64,000 nucleotides of DNA from Thermomonas sp. XSG (lineage in GTDB: Bacteria; Pseudomonadota; Gammaproteobacteria; Xanthomonadales; Xanthomonadaceae), in the NCBI RefSeq assembly GCF_014678725.1, contig NZ_CP061497.1:2806001-2870000 (forward strand), in the 5' to 3' direction. Each line of letters begins with the position of its first letter. The first letter of the stretch is position 1. The position numbers were made by a program, and so were the translations under genes. The notes beneath the pieces are model-generated. The model did not search any database, was not told where the DNA came from, and was given only the letters and a program-made list of their open reading frames with translations. Shown piece after piece: positions 1 through 10,476 of this stretch.

Positions 1-51
1 GGGGGGCGCGGCCAGAGCGAACAGAATGGCGGCGAGCAGGGGCAGGCGCAT
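1..51 (-). CDS. N-terminus of a secreted protein, truncated by the window edge
   Basis: Reading leftwards from an ATG at 51, the reverse strand encodes a signal-peptide-like stretch, [17 protein letters not shown], which runs off the window. A GGAG ribosome-binding site lies just upstream of the ATG on that strand. The gene is divergent from clpS. Only 17 codons are visible, so nothing can be said beyond likely export; the reading rests on the hydrophobic segment plus the RBS. Confidence 0.5.
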   Translation of the reverse strand, partial: MRLPLLAAILFALAAPP

Positions 52-88
52 GGAGGCTCCGGTGCGTGGGTTGATGGGCGGTGCGACG

Positions 89-103
89 TATAATTTGCCC
101 ATG
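89..103 (+). promoter_or_regulatory. Leaderless-type promoter of clpS (TATAAT-N6-ATG)
   Basis: A perfect TATAAT at 89-94 ends 6 nt before the clpS ATG at 101. Transcription would begin at or next to the ATG, so the mRNA would have no leader. No Shine-Dalgarno is present and no good -35 at 16-18 nt was seen. The same spacing recurs at other genes in the window. Confidence 0.55.
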
Positions 104-430
104 CCGAACCAGCCCGACAAGCCGCAGCGCGATCACGACCACGGAACCGTGGTGGCGCCGGCGCGCCCGGAAGTGGCTCGCCCGCCGCAATACACCGTTC
201 TGCTGCTCAACGACGACTACACGCCGATGGACTTCGTGGTCGACGTGCTGATGCGGTTTTTCTCGATGGGGCTGGAGCGCGCCACCCAGGTCATGCTGCA
301 CGTGCATACCCGTGGCCGCGGCGTATGCGGGGTGTTCACCCGCGAGATCGCAGAATCCAAGGTGGCGCAGGTCAACGAGTACGCCAGGCTGAACCAGCAC
401 CCGCTGCTGTGCACGATGGAGCGGGCCTGA
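101..430 (+). CDS. clpS: ATP-dependent Clp protease adaptor ClpS
   Basis: ClpS binds ClpA and delivers N-degron substrates (proteins with destabilising N-terminal residues) to ClpAP. The 109-residue product has the core [13 protein letters not shown] and the substrate-pocket residues expected for the family: N37, D38 and H67. An unstructured N-terminal extension of about 28 residues precedes the fold, as usual. Longer in-frame starts at 26, 50 and 74 exist, but the start at 101 gives family length and sits 6 nt after a TATAAT. clpA follows 71 bp downstream, which matches the family context. Confidence 0.95.
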   Translation: MPNQPDKPQRDHDHGTVVAPARPEVARPPQYTVLLLNDDYTPMDFVVDVLMRFFSMGLERATQVMLHVHTRGRGVCGVFTREIAESKVAQVNEYARLNQHPLLCTMERA

Positions 431-501
431 CCGGGATCGGCACTTGTCCCGGGGCCGAATGCGCCCTACATAGGAGCTGACGTACCCGAAGGCAGGTTTT
501 C

Positions 502-2781
<2,280 letters not shown>

Positions 2782-2816
2782 CGCATCCCGGGCATGACAT
2801 CAACGCAGGAGGCCGC

Positions 2817-3143
2817 ATGCGCACCATGGTCGCCGTCTTCGCCCTCGCGTTTGCGGGCGCTTCCTCCGCCGGCAACGACAGGCCGGCGCAGCACCCGGAG
2901 CACGAGATCGTGTTCGCCGCTGCCAGCCAGTTGCTGTCCTGGTGCGAACAGGAGGCGCGCGCCCAGTACGCGGGGCAGGGCGTCACCACCTACCAGTGGA
3001 CCGGCCGTCACTTCGAAAGCGGCAACACCCTGCATGCGGAAGGCAAGATCCGGGCAGGGGGCGAAGACGTGCCGGTGACCTGCGTCGCGGCAAGGGGCGC
3101 ACGTGAGCGCCACGCCACCATCCGGATCGGTCCCGCTTCGTGA
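2817..3143 (+). CDS. Small secreted protein of unknown function
   Basis: A 108-residue ORF begins at an ATG preceded by a strong RBS (GCAGGAGG, 2805-2812). Residues 1-18 form a signal peptide ending ASSAG, so export to the periplasm is likely. Two cysteines in the mature part (in SWCEQEA and VTCVAA) could form a disulfide. The family is not recognised. It lies 35 bp after clpA on the same strand; any functional link to ClpAP is unsupported. The start was chosen by RBS and signal peptide; the frame runs open far upstream inside clpA only as a GC-rich shadow. Confidence 0.6.
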   Translation: MRTMVAVFALAFAGASSAGNDRPAQHPEHEIVFAAASQLLSWCEQEARAQYAGQGVTTYQWTGRHFESGNTLHAEGKIRAGGEDVPVTCVAARGARERHATIRIGPAS

Positions 3144-3209
3144 TGGACGCCGCAGGCTTCGGCGGATCCGCGCTGCGCGGCGCCGGCTGACATCCAGCGC
3201 CTTCCTTCG

Positions 3210-3917
3210 ATGCATCCCTCCGCCCGCCTGCACCTGCTGCCCGTTGCCGTGGCCGCCGCCGAAGCGGGCGCGCAGGGGCAGGACTGGCTGACCGACGCTG
3301 AGCGCCAGCGCCTGCAGGCGATCACCTCGCCGTCGCGGCGCGACACATTCCTGGCCGGACACTGGCAGGCGCGCGTGCTGGCGGCGCAGTGGCTGCAGCT
3401 GGACGTGGGTCGGATTGCGCTGGACGCGCACGCGGATGGCCGGCCGCTGCTGCGGGTGGATGGCGATGCCGCGCCGCTGCAGGTGTCGCTGAGCCACAGC
3501 GGCAACTGGCTGGCACTGGCGCTGGCCGACGCGCCGGTAGGCGTGGACGTCGAACTGCCGCGGCGCGTGCGCGACTGGAACGCGCTCGCGCGCTTCGTGT
3601 TCTCACCGGAGGAATGCGAGCGCGTAGAAGCCGCGGACCCGGCGATGCGCGCCGACGTCTTCCACGCGCTGTGGACGTTGAAGGAGGCGCACGGCAAGCG
3701 TAGCGGCGCGGGCCTGCAACCCCGCGCCGCGCGCGCGCTCACTGCGCGGCCTGCCAGCCCGGCCGCTGCGGAAGCGTTCGGTTGGCGCTTCGGCAATGGC
3801 GCGCTGGCGCTGGCGCTGACGCCCGGAACGCGGCTGGAGCGGATCGAAGGCGTGGCCGGGTCGCCGGCCTGCTGGCACTTCACCGAGAGCGTCGGGAACT
3901 CGCAGGGTCAGGATTGA
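3210..3917 (+). CDS. 4'-phosphopantetheinyl transferase superfamily protein
   Basis: Transfers the phosphopantetheine arm of CoA to a serine of carrier proteins (acyl, peptidyl or aryl carrier domains). The 235-residue product has Sfp-type signatures: SLSHSG at 93-98, the Mg-binding VGVDVE at 110-115 and WTLKEAHGK at 155-163. Its size matches Sfp/EntD-type enzymes rather than the short AcpS. No biosynthetic cluster is next to it, so the carrier partner is unknown. It ends just before the cobalamin riboswitch. Confidence 0.87.
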   Translation: MHPSARLHLLPVAVAAAEAGAQGQDWLTDAERQRLQAITSPSRRDTFLAGHWQARVLAAQWLQLDVGRIALDAHADGRPLLRVDGDAAPLQVSLSHSGNWLALALADAPVGVDVELPRRVRDWNALARFVFSPEECERVEAADPAMRADVFHALWTLKEAHGKRSGAGLQPRAARALTARPASPAAAEAFGWRFGNGALALALTPGTRLERIEGVAGSPACWHFTESVGNSQGQD

Positions 3918-3948
3918 CCGGCTGCGGCATCCCCCTTATCTTGGGGTC

Positions 3949-4158
3949 GTCGGTTCTGGCGGGCACAACCTGTCGGATGAAAAGGGAAGCCGGTGCGGCG
4001 TGCATTCTTTCGGAATGGCGCGCCAATCCCGGCACTGCCCCGCAGCGGTAGGTGGAGACGAAGTCGCGATTCGCACTGGGGCGGTGGCCCTGGGAAGCGG
4101 CGACCAAGGCGGTCGGGCCCATGGCCCGCCACATCCACGAGTCCGAAGACCTGCCGAC
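3949..4158 (+). promoter_or_regulatory. Cobalamin (B12) riboswitch aptamer upstream of nrdAB
   Basis: The conserved landmarks occur in the right order: GGGAAGCCGGTG near 3985, a CCCGGCACTGCCCCGC segment near 4028, GGGAAGCGG near 4092, and the 3' box GTCCGAAGACCTGCC at 4141-4155. A closing P1 helix can form between GTCGG (3949-3953) and CCGAC (4154-4158). The aptamer lies in the 436-bp gap between the PPTase gene and nrdA and points at nrdA. In this class B12 binding normally lowers expression of the downstream gene. The remaining leader (4159-4353) contains a GC-rich hairpin, CCGCGCG/CGCGCGG at 4161-4182, which may be part of the expression platform. Confidence 0.85.
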
Positions 4159-4353
4159 AGCCGCGCGAAGCACGCCGCGCGGTGCCGGCCGAAGAATCTC
4201 CGGGGGGAGATGGCTGGTGCAGCAGGGTCGCCGTGCACGCAGGCCGTGCCGGATCGCAGGCCGTGCGACACCGCGCTTCCACCCTGACGTTTCCGATGCC
4301 ATCCGCGCCTGCGAGGGACAGGCCGGGCCCGTGCATCCGCATGGAGACGCCAG

Positions 4354-6753
4354 ATGTCACAGACCTTGATTGCCGAAGCGCCCGCCGAAGCCCCGGCCGC
4401 CGCGCCCGCGTTCGACCTCACCCCGCCACCCACCGCCACCGCCATGGCGGTGACCAAGCGCAACGGCAGCACCGAGCCGGTCGATCTCAACAAGATCGTG
4501 CGCGCCGTCCAGCGCTGCTGCGACGGGCTGCATGCGGTGGATCCGATGCGCGTCGCCACCCGCACCATCTCCGGCCTGTACAACGGCGCGACCACGCAGG
4601 AGCTGGACGAGCTGTCGATCCGCACCGCCGCGCTGCTGATCGGCGAAGAACCCGAATACGGCCGGCTGGCCGCGCGCCTGCTGGCCAACACCATCACCAA
4701 GGAAGTCTCCGGCCAGGAGATCCACGCGTTCTCGCAGTCGGTTGGCCGCGGCCACGAAGTGGGCCTGATCAACGACCGCCTGCTCGGCTTCGTACAGGCC
4801 AACGCGCGCAAGCTCAACGATGCCATCGACCCGGCGCTGGACCTGGGTTTCGACTATTTCGGCCTGCGCACCCTGTACGACCGTTACCTGCTGCGCCACC
4901 CGCACACCCGCAAGGTGATCGAGACACCGCAGCAGTTCTTCCTGCGCATCGCCAGCGCCTTGAGCGAGGACGTGCCGGAAGCGTTGGCGCTGTACCAGCG
5001 GCTGGGCCACCTGGACTACCTGCCGTCCAGCCCGACCCTGTTCAACGCCGGCACCCGCCATGAGCAGCTGTCGTCGTGCTTCCTGCTGGATTCTCCGCAG
5101 GATTCGCTGGAGTCGATCTACGCGCGCTACGGCGAGATCGCCCAGCTGTCGAAGTTCAGCGGCGGGATCGGCGTGAGTTATTCGCGGGTGCGTTCGCGCG
5201 GCTCGCTGATCCGTTCCACCAACGGCCATTCCAACGGCATTGTTCCGTGGCTGAAGACGCTGGATTCGTCGGTGGCGGCGGTCAACCAGGGCGGCAAGCG
5301 CAAGGGCGCAGCCTGCGTCTACCTGGAAACCTGGCATGCCGACATCGAGGACTTCCTGGAACTGCGCGACAACGCCGGCGACGAGGCGCGCCGCACCCAC
5401 AATCTCAACCTCGCCAACTGGGTGCCGGACCTGTTCATGCAGCGGGTGGAGGCTGGCCAAGACTGGTCGCTGTTCGATCCGCACGCGGTGCCGGAGTTCA
5501 CCGACCTGTACGGCGCGGATTTCGAGCGCGCCTACCTGCAGGCCGAGGCGCAGGGCAAGGCGGCGCGCACGATCCCGGCGCGCAAGCTGTACGCGCGGAT
5601 GATGCGGACGCTGGCCGAGACCGGCAACGGCTGGATGACCTTCAAGGACAAGTGCAACCGCGCCGGCAACCAGACCCTGCGCCCGCACAACGTCATCCAC
5701 CTGTCCAACCTGTGCACCGAGATCCTGGAGGTCACCAGCGCCGAGGAAACGGCGGTGTGCAACCTCGGCTCGATCAACCTCGCGCACCACCTGGACGCGC
5801 ATGGCGATTTCGATTTCGAGAAATTGGCCGAAACCGTGCGGTTGGCGGTGCGCCAGCTCGACCGGGTGATCGACCTCAATTTCTATCCGATCGAACCGGC
5901 CCGCCGCGGCAACCTGCGTTGGCGGCCGGTGGGGCTGGGCTGCATGGGCCTGCAGGACGTGTTCTTCCGCATGCGCCTGGCGTTCGACTCGGAACCGGCG
6001 CGCGCGCTGTCGAAGCGGATTGCCGAGGAGATCTACTTCCACGCGCTCGACACCTCCTGCGAATTGGCCATCGAGCGTGGCGCGCATGCTTCGTTCGCCG
6101 ATACCCGCGCCTCCGTCGGCGAGCTGCAGTTCGATGCCTGGGGCGTGGCGCCGGAACATGCAGGGCGCTGGAACACCCTGCGCGAACGCATCCGGCAGCA
6201 CGGCTTGCGCAACTCGCTGCTGATCGCGATTGCCCCCACCGCCACCATCGCTTCGATCGCCGGCTGCTACGAATGCGTGGAGCCGCAGGTATCCAACCTG
6301 TTCAAGCGCGAAACCCTGTCCGGCGACTTCCTGCAGGTCAACCGCTATCTGGTCGCCGAGCTCAAGCAGCTGGGGCTGTGGACGGCGGAAATGCGCGATG
6401 CGATCAAGCTGGCCGAAGGCTCGATCCAGGACCTGGCGCAGATCCCGGAGACGCTGCGCATGGTCTACCGCACGGTGTGGGAGTTGCCGATGCGCAGCCT
6501 GATCGACATGGCCGCCGAGCGCGGCGCATTCATCGATCAGTCCGCTTCACTCAACCTGTTCATGGAAAGCCCGAGCATCGGCGCGCTGTCGTCCATGTAC
6601 ATGCATGCGTGGAAGCAGGGCATCAAGACCTGCTACTACCTCCGCTCGCGCCCCGCCACCAGGATCGCCAAGACCACCGTGTCCGACTACAGCCCTGCAC
6701 AGGCGGTGGCCTGCTCGCTGGAAAACCCGGAAGCCTGCGAGGCCTGCCAGTGA
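4354..6753 (+). CDS. nrdA: Class I ribonucleoside-diphosphate reductase, alpha subunit
   Basis: Large subunit of the oxygen-dependent reductase that makes dNDPs. The 799-residue protein has an Ala/Pro-rich lead-in (1-30), an N-terminal ATP-cone (about 31-125) for allosteric control, then the barrel. Active-site residues are visible: C242 in SSCFLL, N452-x-C454-x-E456 in NLCTEI, and C469 in CNLGSINL. The C-terminal ACEACQ supplies the redox-shuttle cysteine pair. An RBS (GGAG) precedes the ATG at 4354. The gene sits behind a B12 riboswitch and its stop overlaps the nrdB start, so the two are translationally coupled. Confidence 0.95.
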   Translation: MSQTLIAEAPAEAPAAAPAFDLTPPPTATAMAVTKRNGSTEPVDLNKIVRAVQRCCDGLHAVDPMRVATRTISGLYNGATTQELDELSIRTAALLIGEEPEYGRLAARLLANTITKEVSGQEIHAFSQSVGRGHEVGLINDRLLGFVQANARKLNDAIDPALDLGFDYFGLRTLYDRYLLRHPHTRKVIETPQQFFLRIASALSEDVPEALALYQRLGHLDYLPSSPTLFNAGTRHEQLSSCFLLDSPQDSLESIYARYGEIAQLSKFSGGIGVSYSRVRSRGSLIRSTNGHSNGIVPWLKTLDSSVAAVNQGGKRKGAACVYLETWHADIEDFLELRDNAGDEARRTHNLNLANWVPDLFMQRVEAGQDWSLFDPHAVPEFTDLYGADFERAYLQAEAQGKAARTIPARKLYARMMRTLAETGNGWMTFKDKCNRAGNQTLRPHNVIHLSNLCTEILEVTSAEETAVCNLGSINLAHHLDAHGDFDFEKLAETVRLAVRQLDRVIDLNFYPIEPARRGNLRWRPVGLGCMGLQDVFFRMRLAFDSEPARALSKRIAEEIYFHALDTSCELAIERGAHASFADTRASVGELQFDAWGVAPEHAGRWNTLRERIRQHGLRNSLLIAIAPTATIASIAGCYECVEPQVSNLFKRETLSGDFLQVNRYLVAELKQLGLWTAEMRDAIKLAEGSIQDLAQIPETLRMVYRTVWELPMRSLIDMAAERGAFIDQSASLNLFMESPSIGALSSMYMHAWKQGIKTCYYLRSRPATRIAKTTVSDYSPAQAVACSLENPEACEACQ

Positions 6754-7772
6754 ACGCCCCCCAATCCCGCCAGATGCTGCTCGACCCCGGTTTCGAGCTG
6801 ACCCTCCGCCCGATGCGCTATCCGGGCTTCTACGAGATGTACCGCAACGCCATCCGCAACAGCTGGACGGTGGACGAGATCAACTTCCAGATCGACATCG
6901 CCGACCTGCACGCAAAGATGTCGCCGGCCGACCGCCACCTGATCCATCGGCTGGTGGCGTTCTTCGCCACCGGCGATTCCATCGTCTCCAACAACCTGGT
7001 GCTGAACCTGTACCAGCACCTCAATGCGCCGGAAGCGCGCATGTACCTGTCGCGCCAGCTGTACGAGGAGGCGCTGCATGTGCAGTTCTACCTGACGTTG
7101 CTGGACAACTACCTGCCCGATCCGGAAGAGCGCTTCAAGGCGTTCGCGGCGGTGGAGAACATCCCGGCCATCAGGAAGAAGGCCGAGTTTTGCTTCAAGT
7201 GGATCGATTCACTGCAAGACCTGCGGCGCATCGAAACTCGCGCGCAGCGCCGCCAGTTCCTGCTCAACCAGATCTGCTTCGCCGCCTGCATCGAGGGCCT
7301 GTTCTTCTTCGCTGCCTTCGCCTACGTCTACTACTTCCGCTCGCGCGGGCTGCTGCCGGGGCTGTCGTCCGGCACCAACTGGGTGTTCCGCGACGAAAGC
7401 TGCCACATGGACTTCGCCTTTGAATGCGTGCGCACCATCCGCGCCGAGGAGCCGGACCTGTTCGACGATGAGATGGAGCGGCAGGTGCGCGACATGCTCG
7501 CCGAGGCCATCGAATGCGAGGTGCAGTTTGCCGAGGACGTGCTGTCCGGCGGCGTGGCCGGCATTTCGATCCGCGACATGCGCCAGTACCTGCAGCACTG
7601 CGCCGACCAGCATTTCGCCAAGCTCGGCATGGCCAGGCAGTACCACGTGCGCAACCCGCTGCCGTTCATGGAGCTGCAGGATGTGCAGGAACTGACCAAC
7701 TTCTTCGAACGCCGGGTGTCCGCCTACCAGGTCGGGGTGCAGGGCGAGGTGGAGTTCGACCATGCCTTCTGA
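6750..7772 (+). CDS. nrdB: Class I ribonucleotide reductase, beta subunit (radical-generating)
   Basis: Small subunit that carries the dimetal site and the stable radical used by NrdA. Translation starts at a GTG whose last bases overlap the nrdA stop (GTGA). The ligand pattern fits a tyrosyl-radical enzyme: D76 (GDSIVSN), E107 and H110 in YEEALHVQFY, and Y114 at the position of E. coli Y122. A Tyr there argues against the class Ic (Mn/Fe, Phe) type. At 340 residues the length is typical. It is co-transcribed with nrdA under the riboswitch and overlaps the next gene by 11 nt. Confidence 0.94.
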   Translation: MNAPQSRQMLLDPGFELTLRPMRYPGFYEMYRNAIRNSWTVDEINFQIDIADLHAKMSPADRHLIHRLVAFFATGDSIVSNNLVLNLYQHLNAPEARMYLSRQLYEEALHVQFYLTLLDNYLPDPEERFKAFAAVENIPAIRKKAEFCFKWIDSLQDLRRIETRAQRRQFLLNQICFAACIEGLFFFAAFAYVYYFRSRGLLPGLSSGTNWVFRDESCHMDFAFECVRTIRAEEPDLFDDEMERQVRDMLAEAIECEVQFAEDVLSGGVAGISIRDMRQYLQHCADQHFAKLGMARQYHVRNPLPFMELQDVQELTNFFERRVSAYQVGVQGEVEFDHAF

Positions 7773-8163
7773 GCCGGTGCGTCCGCTCGAGGCGAAGCTG
7801 CAGGAGATCGTCTTCCCCGACCATGCCAACCACCTGGGCACGCTGTTCGGCGGGCAGGCGCTGGCGTGGATGGACAAGGCCGCGTTCATCGCCGCTTCGC
7901 GCTACGCGCGCAGGACGGTGGTGACGGCGCGTTCGGAGCAGGTGGATTTCCGCCTGCCGATCCGCCAGGGCCAGCTGGTGGAAGTGCTGGCGCGGATCGT
8001 CGAGGTCGGCCGCAGTTCGATGCAGGTGGAGGTGGAACTGATCGCCGAAGACCTGCTGGGCGGCGAACGCGAGCTGTGCACGCGCGGGCGCTTCACCATG
8101 ATCGCGCTGGATGGGCGCGGGCGGCCGACCGGGATCCCGGCACTGTCCGAGCACCCGCCGTAG
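7762..8163 (+). CDS. Acyl-CoA thioesterase, hotdog fold (YciA/BFIT type)
   Basis: Hydrolyses acyl-CoA to free acid and CoA. The 133-residue single hotdog domain carries the family motif around H24 and GTLFGGQALAWMD (26-38), with D38 as likely catalytic acid. The start at 7762 overlaps the end of nrdB by 11 nt, so the gene is probably read as the third cistron of the nrdAB transcript. There is no obvious metabolic link to nucleotide reduction. Substrate chain length cannot be read from sequence. Confidence 0.85.
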   Translation: MPSEPVRPLEAKLQEIVFPDHANHLGTLFGGQALAWMDKAAFIAASRYARRTVVTARSEQVDFRLPIRQGQLVEVLARIVEVGRSSMQVEVELIAEDLLGGERELCTRGRFTMIALDGRGRPTGIPALSEHPP

Positions 8164-8217
8164 CAGCGCGCCGCGAGCGCCAGATCGCGCGGGAAGCAGC
8201 GCGCCGCCGCGGCGGGC

Positions 8218-8403
8218 CTATGGGTGGGCGTCGGGATGGCGGGCCAGCCACGCCGCCAGCGTCTGCCGGTAATGCGCCAGTGCTTCGGCGTAGGTGTCGT
8301 TGACGCAGGGATCGCAACCGCTGTCGCAGCAGTCGCTGGGCAGCGGCGCTTCCGGCGGCTGCGGGCGCGGATCGGGATCGAGGCGGGGCAGGGGAATCGG
8401 CAT
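8218..8403 (-). CDS. Small cysteine-rich protein, oxidoreductase-like domain
   Basis: A 61-residue protein with a Pro-rich N-terminus followed by the pattern PSDCCDSGCDPCV (Cys at 25, 26, 30, 33) and a short helical tail ending WLARHPDAHP. This matches the small 'oxidoreductase-like, N-terminal' family, whose biochemical role is undefined. The four clustered cysteines suggest metal or Fe-S binding (inference). It is convergent with the thioesterase gene and divergent from nrdD. A GATAAT ends 7 nt before the ATG, so the transcript may be leaderless. Longer in-frame starts (to 8613) lack support. Confidence 0.7.
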   Translation of the reverse strand: MPIPLPRLDPDPRPQPPEAPLPSDCCDSGCDPCVNDTYAEALAHYRQTLAAWLARHPDAHP

Positions 8404-8416
8404 GGCCGCAATTATC
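8401..8416 (-). promoter_or_regulatory. Possible leaderless promoter (GATAAT-N7-ATG)
   Basis: On the reverse strand GATAAT (8416-8411) lies 7 nt before the start codon of the small cysteine-rich gene. This is one nucleotide longer than the N6 spacing at other genes, so it is a weaker member of the set. No Shine-Dalgarno is seen. Confidence 0.35.
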
Positions 8417-8503
8417 CATGCCCGTGCATGAGGCGGAAATGAGCCGGCGGCGCTGGCCGGTGCTTTCCGCAAATCAATTTGTCGCAAGTTCAAGGAGAGG
8501 ACG

Positions 8504-10279
8504 ATGCAACCAAGCAGTCCCACAGCCATGGCCGGGCGCAGCCTGGTCGATCCGGTCAGCTCGGTCGAGGAATACCTGACCCGCGCGGACTGGCGGGTCA
8601 ATGCCAACGCCAACCAGGGCTATTCGCTGGGCGGGCTGATCCTCAACGTCGCCGGCAAGGTGACCGCCAATTACTGGCTGGAGAAGATCTATCCGCCGGA
8701 GATCGGCCGCGCCCATCGCGAGGCCGACCTGCACATCCACGACCTCGACATGCTCTCCGGCTACTGCGCTGGCTGGTCGCTGCGCACGCTGCTGTACGAA
8801 GGCTTCAACGGCGTGCCCAACAAGGTCGAGGCCGGCCCGCCCAGGCATCTGTCGTCGGCGGTCGGGCAGATCGTCAACTTCCTCGGCACCCTGCAGAACG
8901 AATGGGCGGGCGCGCAGGCGTTCTCCTCGTTCGACACCTACATGGCGCCGTTCGTGCGCAAGGACGCGCTGTCCTACGACGACGTGCGCCAGTGCATCCA
9001 GGAGCTGATCTTCAACCTCAACGTGCCCTCGCGCTGGGGCACGCAGACGCCGTTCACCAACCTCACCTTCGACTGGATCTGTCCCGCCGACCTGCGCCAC
9101 CAGACCCCGTTCATCGGCGGCGAGGAGATGCCGTTCACCTACGGCGAACTGCAGGCCGAGATGGACCTGATCAACCGCGCCTACATCGAGGTGATGAGCG
9201 CGGGCGACGCGCGCGGCCGGGTGTTCACCTTCCCGATCCCCACCTACAACATCACCGCCGACTTCCCGTGGGATTCGGAAAACGCGCGGCTGTTGTTCGA
9301 CATGACCGCGAAATACGGCCTGCCGTACTTCCAGAACTTCATCAATTCCGAGCTGGACCCGGGGATGATCCGCTCGATGTGCTGCCGCCTGCAGCTCGAT
9401 CTGCGCGAGCTGCTCAAGCGCGGCAACGGCCTGTTCGGCAGCGCCGAGCAGACCGGCAGCCTGGGCGTGGTGACGGTCAACTGCGCGCGGCTGGGCTACC
9501 TGCACCGCGGCGATGAGGCCGGGCTGTTCGCTCGGCTGGACGAGCTGCTGGAGCTGGGCCGGCGCAGCCTGGAGATCAAGCGCACCACCATCCAGCAGCT
9601 GATCGACGACGGCCTGTACCCGTACACCAAGCGCTACCTCGGCACCCTGCGCAACCATTTCTCGACGCTGGGGGTGAACGGCATCAACGAGATGGTCCGC
9701 AACTTCACCTCCGATGCGCACGACCTGACCAGCGAGTGGGGCCATGCATTCGCCCTGCGCCTGCTCGACCACGTTCGTGCGCGGATGGTGGAGTTCCAGG
9801 AAGCCACCGGCCAGCTCTACAACCTCGAAGCCACGCCGGCCGAAGGCACCACCTACCGCTTCGCCAAGGAGGACCGCCGCCGCTGGCCGGACATCCTGCA
9901 GGCGGGCAGCCGCGACCGTCCTTACTACACCAATTCCTCGCAGCTGCCGGTGGGCTTCACCGACGACCCGTTCGAAGCGCTGGAGCGGCAGGAAGCGCTG
10001 CAGTCGCGCTACACCGGCGGCACCGTGCTGCACCTGTACATGGGCGAACGCCTGTCCAGCGGCGATGCCTGCCGCGACCTGGTGCGGCGCGCGCTGAGCC
10101 GCTTCCGCCTGCCCTACATCACGATCACGCCAACTTTCTCGATCTGCCCGGAGCACGGCTACCTGGCGGGCGAGCACGAATTCTGCCCGCGCTGCGACGA
10201 GCGGCTGCTGGCGGAACTGCAGGCGGCCGCCGCGCCGACCATTACCGACGTCACGTTCCACGAGGAGATTTCCGCATGA
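8504..10279 (+). CDS. nrdD: Class III anaerobic ribonucleoside-triphosphate reductase, catalytic part without glycyl domain
   Basis: Oxygen-independent reductase of NTPs. The 591-residue ORF has an RBS (CAAGGAGAGG) before its ATG. It begins directly at the catalytic barrel, without the N-terminal ATP-cone found in E. coli NrdD. Near the C-terminus a zinc-ribbon-like site is visible: C548/H551 and C561/C564. The ORF then stops. The glycyl-radical segment that normally follows the zinc site is missing here and is encoded by the next, overlapping ORF. nrdG follows that. Alternatively the break is a frameshift, but the clean ATGA junction argues against it. Confidence 0.9.
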   Translation: MQPSSPTAMAGRSLVDPVSSVEEYLTRADWRVNANANQGYSLGGLILNVAGKVTANYWLEKIYPPEIGRAHREADLHIHDLDMLSGYCAGWSLRTLLYEGFNGVPNKVEAGPPRHLSSAVGQIVNFLGTLQNEWAGAQAFSSFDTYMAPFVRKDALSYDDVRQCIQELIFNLNVPSRWGTQTPFTNLTFDWICPADLRHQTPFIGGEEMPFTYGELQAEMDLINRAYIEVMSAGDARGRVFTFPIPTYNITADFPWDSENARLLFDMTAKYGLPYFQNFINSELDPGMIRSMCCRLQLDLRELLKRGNGLFGSAEQTGSLGVVTVNCARLGYLHRGDEAGLFARLDELLELGRRSLEIKRTTIQQLIDDGLYPYTKRYLGTLRNHFSTLGVNGINEMVRNFTSDAHDLTSEWGHAFALRLLDHVRARMVEFQEATGQLYNLEATPAEGTTYRFAKEDRRRWPDILQAGSRDRPYYTNSSQLPVGFTDDPFEALERQEALQSRYTGGTVLHLYMGERLSSGDACRDLVRRALSRFRLPYITITPTFSICPEHGYLAGEHEFCPRCDERLLAELQAAAAPTITDVTFHEEISA

Positions 10280-10476
10280 ACAACATCGCCAATTCCGCAA
10301 TATCCGCCGCCGCTTCGCTGCGCAACGAAGACCGCCAGCGCTGCGAAGTGTGGACCCGGGTGATGGGTTACCACCGCCCGGTGTCCAGCTTCAACATCGG
10401 CAAGCAGGGCGAGCACGCCGAGCGCTGCTTCTTCAGCGAACGCCCGCGCGCCACGCTGGCCGCCGCCGCCGCATGA
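10276..10476 (+). CDS. Stand-alone glycyl-radical domain of class III RNR (NrdD C-terminal part)
   Basis: A 66-residue ORF starts in the ATGA overlap with the nrdD stop and ends in an ATGA overlap with nrdG. It contains the block that normally ends NrdD: RQRCEVWTRVMGYHRP followed by GKQGEH, with G31 in RVMGY as the expected glycyl-radical residue. Residues 1-17 are a low-complexity lead-in. NrdG would install the radical on G31, and the small protein would have to dock on the large NrdD part, as YfiD does for pyruvate formate-lyase (analogy). No slippery heptamer was seen at the junction, so coupled translation of two polypeptides is the simplest reading. Confidence 0.82.
   Translation: MNNIANSAISAAASLRNEDRQRCEVWTRVMGYHRPVSSFNIGKQGEHAERCFFSERPRATLAAAAA

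Noticed and set aside
6750-7772. NrdB as a class Ic (Mn/Fe) subunit
   Set aside because: Tyr is present at the radical position (Y114), so a tyrosyl-radical type is the better call.
8470-8495. Possible FNR/Anr site before nrdD (TTGTCGCAAGTTCAA) and the palindrome CAAATCAATTTG
   Set aside because: The TTG...CAA arms are one base too far apart for an FNR box and the half-site sequences are poor; the short palindrome alone is not enough to name a regulator.
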